From: Phyllostachys edulis
Taxonomy: Eukaryota; Streptophyta; Magnoliopsida; Poales; Poaceae
Direction of reading: 5' to 3'
Length of the DNA: 64,000 nucleotides
Assembly: GCA_036346405.1 (NCBI GenBank)
Contig: CM070568.1
Location: 9,120,221-9,184,220 of the forward strand
The notes under the pieces are model-generated. The model saw nothing but the letters and a program-made list of their open reading frames with translations, was not told where the DNA came from and made no database searches. The position numbers were made by a program, and so were the translations under genes. This document shows, in pieces, positions 59,899 through 64,000 of the stretch; within the stretch, counting starts at the first letter, position 1; each line of letters opens with the position of its first letter.

Positions 59899-62209
59899 CT
59901 GAACTAACCAGGTTTTACTTGATATATTGTCACCAAGGTGGCAATATTACGGTTTTTTTTAAATAACACTATTTTTAAAGATAATTATAAAAATAAATAG
60001 TAAAAAAAAATACAAAACTAGGCCCATGTTGTCATTTGGAATGGTAACAGGCTCCTATCGTCATTTCAATTGGCGACAGAGACTCTGTTGACCTGCTGTC
60101 GTCAGTCCTACTTCCTGTCGCCATTTGAAATGGCGATAGGAAGTGGACAGTGTTCCTGTCATAGTTGAAATGACGACAGGAAATCACTTTTTCATGTCGC
60201 TAGTTCAACTGATGACAGAGTCTAGCTATAAAAACCCCTAAAATCGCTGAAAAATGTCATTTTAATTCCAAAAAAAAAGAAGGGAGGAAGAAGAGAGAGA
60301 ACTTTTTTTTATTAATTAACCCCTTTTAAAATTTTATTTTAAAGTTAACCTCCGGTGCACTTTATTTTCAATTCTGACCCCTTTGGTCACACCACCACCC
60401 GTGGCGTGACAAACCAACGCTGTCACGCCATATGATAAGTCTGCTAGTAGCACTTTTGGTCACGCTGCCACCCTTGGTGTGACCAAACAACACTGCCATG
60501 CCATGGATGGTGGCATGACAAGAGCATGCCCCAGCGTGACAACGTTGTTTTGTCATGCCACGGGTGGTGGCGTGACCAAAGGTGTCAGAATTGGAAATAA
60601 AGTGTGTCAGAGGTTAACTTTAAAATAAAATTTAAAAAAGGATTAATTAATAAAAAAAATTCGAAGAGAGAGGAGGAGAGGGAGAGAAAAGACGTAGTGA
60701 AGCACTACTAGTTTGTAGCGAAGGAGAGAGAAACAGTGGTTCAAATTTGGTCAGCCATTTTGCAGGTACATATTTTTGCAACTTCGTACATCCTTTGGAA
60801 ACCATGTTGGTTAGCAAATAAAAATAGCGACAAAGAATTCATAAGCCTAGATAATTTTAGCCATTTTATGTAGTACATCATTTGAGATGTATATAGTTTA
60901 GTTAATTGTGCATATACTAGTTTTGTTGCAATATATGAATGATTTAGAATAAATATGAAAAAATAGGAAGACACCAATCATAAACATGTAAAAATTGCCA
61001 AGCATACTTTTTAAACTAGGAAAATAGCATGACATATTTTAAAATTGTAAAGAAAATCAGGAGTTGGTACATAGGTTATGTAGAGCTAAATTAAAATAAT
61101 ATGAACTTTATTTATTGTTTTTATTTGCACACGGTAAATCTTTTAAAAAATATATTGGCAACACTTTTTAAACAACGAAAGTAGTAAGATACATATTAAA
61201 AATATGTAAAAATTGTAAAGTAGCTTAGTAGGGTAGGTAGAGCTTAATGAAAATAATCTTTGATTAATTTTGATTTCTATTTGTGTGCGGTAATTAATGT
61301 GTTAATGACGTTTTTTTGTAAAACTAGAAAAATAGCATAAACCATCTTAAATTGGAAAAAAAAAATTCCTGATTGAAGCTTGGAAAAAAGCAACCTAAAT
61401 TAGCTTAGTACGGTTTGTATAGCTTAATAAAAATAATTCGAACTTAAATTTTATTTGTATTTTTGCACGGTACTTATTTTTTACAATGTATGCACTGAAT
61501 TTTCAGGTATGGCTGACCCAGGACACACTGTGTAGTGATCGTATAAGTTGCTTGACCCATCCATTGACGCGCATAATTGTAGCCACCTCAAGATCACCTC
61601 CCCTAAGAGGGCGAGTTGGCGTAGCAAGGCAGAGAACAATATAAAAATAAAGGTCCAAATGACAATGAACTTGATCATTAAAATTTCATCTTTCGTGCCA
61701 AATGGTCCACATATCTTATGCAACAAATTACATCCTTTTTCCCCAAATATCGGGACAACATCACACATGGCAACCATATATCCAAATATTTTGTCCGTTA
61801 TCTACTTCACATTACATTGTCTTTTCCGATTTTGCATTGCGAACTACGCGGACACTTCAACGTATTACCAATTTTTAAAAACAAAATAAAAAATTCCGCT
61901 ACACCTAAATAAATAAAAACGACAGGGTACTCCTGTCGCCAATTCAAATGGCGACAGGGTCCTATCGCCAATTGAACTGGCGACAGGAATCTCCTCACTG
62001 TTTTCTTTGGCGATAGGGTTCCTATCGCCAGTTGAAATGGCGATAGAACCTTGTCGCTATTCCAAATGGCGACAGGAGACCTAGTTTTTATTTTTTTTTT
62101 CTGACTATTTATTTTTATAATTATCTTAAAAATAGTATTATTTTAAAAATTTCAATATTACGTATCCCACTTGGGAATGCAAGTTAAAAACCGGATTTGC
62201 ATACCCAGG
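59899..62209. mobile_element. 2.3-kb inverted-repeat element with GGCGACAGG palindrome arrays
   Basis: Left arm about 59899-60225, right arm about 61915-62209, inverted. Shared blocks are GGTTTTACTTG, ACTATTTTTAA, AGATAATTATAAAAATAAAT and ACTAGG. Each arm carries four or more imperfect copies of a palindromic unit, CCTGTCGCC-ATTTGAAAT-GGCGACAGG. The interior (60663-61900) is A+T-rich with no transposase. It contains a Mutator-type MITE. Exact ends and target duplication could not be fixed. Confidence 0.65.
60299..60662. mobile_element. Mutator-type MITE, copy 2
   Basis: 364 bp, flanked by the exact 9-bp duplication GAAGAGAGA (60290-60298, 60663-60671). Same near-palindromic structure as 44689-45062: GAACTTTTTTTTATTAATTA ends, TTTTATTTTAAAGTTAACC, CACTTTATTT, and GGTCAC / GTGACC motifs. 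The exact duplication here defines the ends for the family. Confidence 0.9.
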
Positions 62210-62576
62210 AGTATATTAATAGTTTTTGGCCTATTTGGCCTCTTTATAGAATGGAATAGCAAATCTAAGCCTTTCAAGTTCGAAATAATAAAAATAACAC
62301 CGCGGTATGCCAGACAAGTGACACGTATTCTCTACCACGCCTTAGATGCGTGTGACAGCATCTTACGACACTCTTGATCTGCTGCACATGCGTGCCATGG
62401 ATTAGGACCGCTGGATGCACCTATTACGATTCGAAAGCACGCTATCGTGCACTTGAACCATCATAGGAGCTTGCAGCTCTCCCGGTGCGCTGCGTCTGCC
62501 AATCCCACGCATGCACATGTGCCCACCACGGACAGAGTCCGCGGCAATCCGATGGGATTAATTGCAGTCCAGCTAA
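62210..62576. other. Intergenic, nothing recognised
   Basis: No supported gene or repeat. Confidence 0.5.
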
Positions 62577-62880
62577 GAGCACCTCCAATAGTTAGAGATA
62601 ACATTGTCTCTAACATATGCTACATCATTTTAGAGACAACATCTCCAATAGATAGTCGCTAGCACACTCTCCAACATTTATATTTTATAATTTTTCTTTG
62701 AAACGGGCCTACATGTCAACTAGAGTAGATTAATATATCATGTCTTGTTTCACGTGCACGACAGTCTCTTCAAGAAAAGACGACTTGTGCTCTCTCTCCT
62801 CACCCTCTCTCTTCTACGTAAAATTTTATTGATATGATATAACTAAGAGACGACAATAAATATATTATTGAAGATATCAT
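62577..62880. mobile_element. MITE of the CAATAG-TCTCTAA family, copy 2
   Basis: Ends GAGCACCTCCAATAGTTAGA and, inverted, ATGATATCTTCAATAATATA. It shares ACATTGTCTCTAACAT, TTTAGAGACAAC and the CTCTCTCTTCTAC core region with 58616-58968. Confidence 0.6.
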
Positions 62881-63473
62881 AAGCGTGTCTGGGATGCTAC
62901 ACGCACTCGGCACACCAGCATGCATGAGACAGGCAACTGCAGGCTTAGCTAGGCGAGCAGCAGGCTCCTGCAATGTAGCTGGCCATTATTGCGTGCGGCT
63001 CGTTCGTTGGATTGGGCAACGGTGAGACTCGAGAGTGCAAGGCAATGTAGCCAGCTAGCCATCCATTATTACAGCTGCGATCGAGTGCGAGGAGTCAATC
63101 GAGTAGGCACGTGTGCATCTATGCAACTGCCGGGACAGCTGCAGGCTACTACAGCGGTTCGGACCACAGCAGGCACATCCGGCGGTCAAGCCCATGCAGC
63201 GAATCAAGAGCACGGTCGGACGGCACACATGCGTAGCACATACTTGGGTTTTGTTCTCGTTTCATCTGAAGGGTTAATTCGAAAGTGGTATGATTTAAAT
63301 TAAACATGTATTATATGCTAGCAGAACTCAGTATAAATTGGCAATATAGTTCTAAAAGACGGGGTGTTCCAACTGAGATTTAAGCACATAAGATAAGTGT
63401 AAGTGTGTAACACTGAACTGAAGGCAGATAGCAACCAAAACATCAATTGACTTCAAGCACGAAGGGGCCGTTT
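62881..63473. other. Intergenic, local duplications only
   Basis: CAATGTAGC-CAGCTAGCCAT type sequence appears twice (about 62971 and 63043). No gene supported; the 104-codon ORF at 62989-63303 has no domain. Confidence 0.5.
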
Positions 63474-63800
63474 GGTTATAGAGTCCTGAAGAGGACACGT
63501 CTGGCCAGAGTTTCCCTAGACTCTGCTTGGGTCTTGTTTGGCTTGCGATCTGCGAGAGTTCAACTTGGTGGCCTGGCCTGATACTCCCGGTGATCAAGAA
63601 GCCTGGCTCAGGCGACCGATTTCAAAGGTCAGAGTCTAGCAGGGGCAGTTAGGGGTGTTTTGTCATTGCTGTAGCTTTTCCAAAAAACAGTTTTTGGCTG
63701 GGCTGAAGTGGTGAACGGTTGTTGGGCTGAACAACTAAGCTGATGACGTTTGGTGTTTAATAGCCTTGCTGGAGCTTATGAGTTGAGAAATATCTGAAAT
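63474..63800. other. Possible transposon end starting GGGGCCGTTTGG
   Basis: GGGGCCGTTTGGTT (63466-63479) resembles the terminal sequence of many grass MITEs and hAT-like elements. A GTTTGGTG motif recurs near 63749. The other end is not visible before the window closes. Confidence 0.35.
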
Positions 63801-63824
63801 TCCACTGAAGCAAATAGTCGCTTG

Positions 63825-63960
63825 TTTGATGTCGTTTAACGACAACCGATGGCAATTAACGACAATTTACGACAACTGCAGACAATTAACGATAATTCGC
63901 ACACAAGTAAATCTTAACGACAAGTAGCGTATTTGACAGTAATTAATGACAATTGATCTA
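63825..63960. repeat. Degenerate TTAACGACAA repeats
   Basis: Six or more imperfect, irregularly spaced copies of (A/T)TTAACGACAA or ATTTACGACAA, some inverted (GTCGTTTAACGAC). Not a perfect tandem array; function unknown. Confidence 0.55.
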
Positions 63961-64000
63961 ATTCCATGATTACACAAGTAATCAATTCAATGATTATATA

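Noticed and set aside
61500..61890. Transposase remnant in the 2.3-kb element
   Set aside because: The open frames on both strands lack any DDE or zinc-finger motif that I can recognise.

Overview
The window is nuclear DNA from a grass, most likely rice (Oryza). Three things point there: a many-exon amidase gene in tandem copies with grass-like splice sites, a Stowaway MITE with the CTCCCTCC terminus, and stacked LTR retrotransposons. I recall a tandem amidase cluster on rice chromosome 4 that resembles this, but that is memory, not a database match. There are no prokaryotic features.

Host genes. The only well-supported host genes are two head-to-tail copies of a fatty-acid-amide-hydrolase-like amidase (FAAH family), both on the minus strand. 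Copy B (54677 down to 45296) can be assembled from the sequence into 20 exons with an open frame of 608 residues. It keeps the amidase-signature Lys-Ser-Ser triad. Copy A enters at 2491 and has exons 1-5 (down to 1150); the rest lies left of base 1. The two genes share about 5 kb (1-4951 plus 44569-44666, against about 52735-57290). This covers the 5' exons, promoter and an upstream solo LTR, so it is a segmental tandem duplication.

Transposon nest. The spacer between the two genes was about 3 kb until a 39.6-kb nest of retrotransposons landed in it. From outside in: (C) a Ty1-copia element, 4952-44563, plus strand, target duplication CCCCA. Inside its gag-pol is (D) a long Ty3/gypsy-type LTR, 6410-42504, duplication ACGAA, probably a solo LTR, carrying a hAT-like MITE. 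Inside D are two further elements. One is (A) a pol-less element, 10343-30902, duplication CAACC, arranged LTR-internal-LTR-internal-LTR. The other is (B) a SIRE/Maximus-type copia element, 31390-42176, with decayed gag, protease, integrase, reverse transcriptase and RNase H on the minus strand. C has lost integrase and reverse transcriptase, and a G+C-rich segment of unknown origin sits there instead.

Introns and right flank. The 4-kb intron 7 of FAAH copy B holds a 2.1-kb inverted-repeat element with a nested MITE. Right of the genes (57.3-64 kb) are a Stowaway MITE, two related MITEs, a 0.5-kb inverted-repeat element, a 2.3-kb inverted-repeat element with arrays of a GGCGACAGG palindrome, and two members of one Mutator-type MITE family (the other is at 44689). 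I see no host gene there.

Caution on the sequence. Near-identical copies inside element A differ mainly at CG/CHG-rich motifs and homopolymers. That looks like base-calling or consensus error at methylated sites, so frameshifts there should not be over-read.
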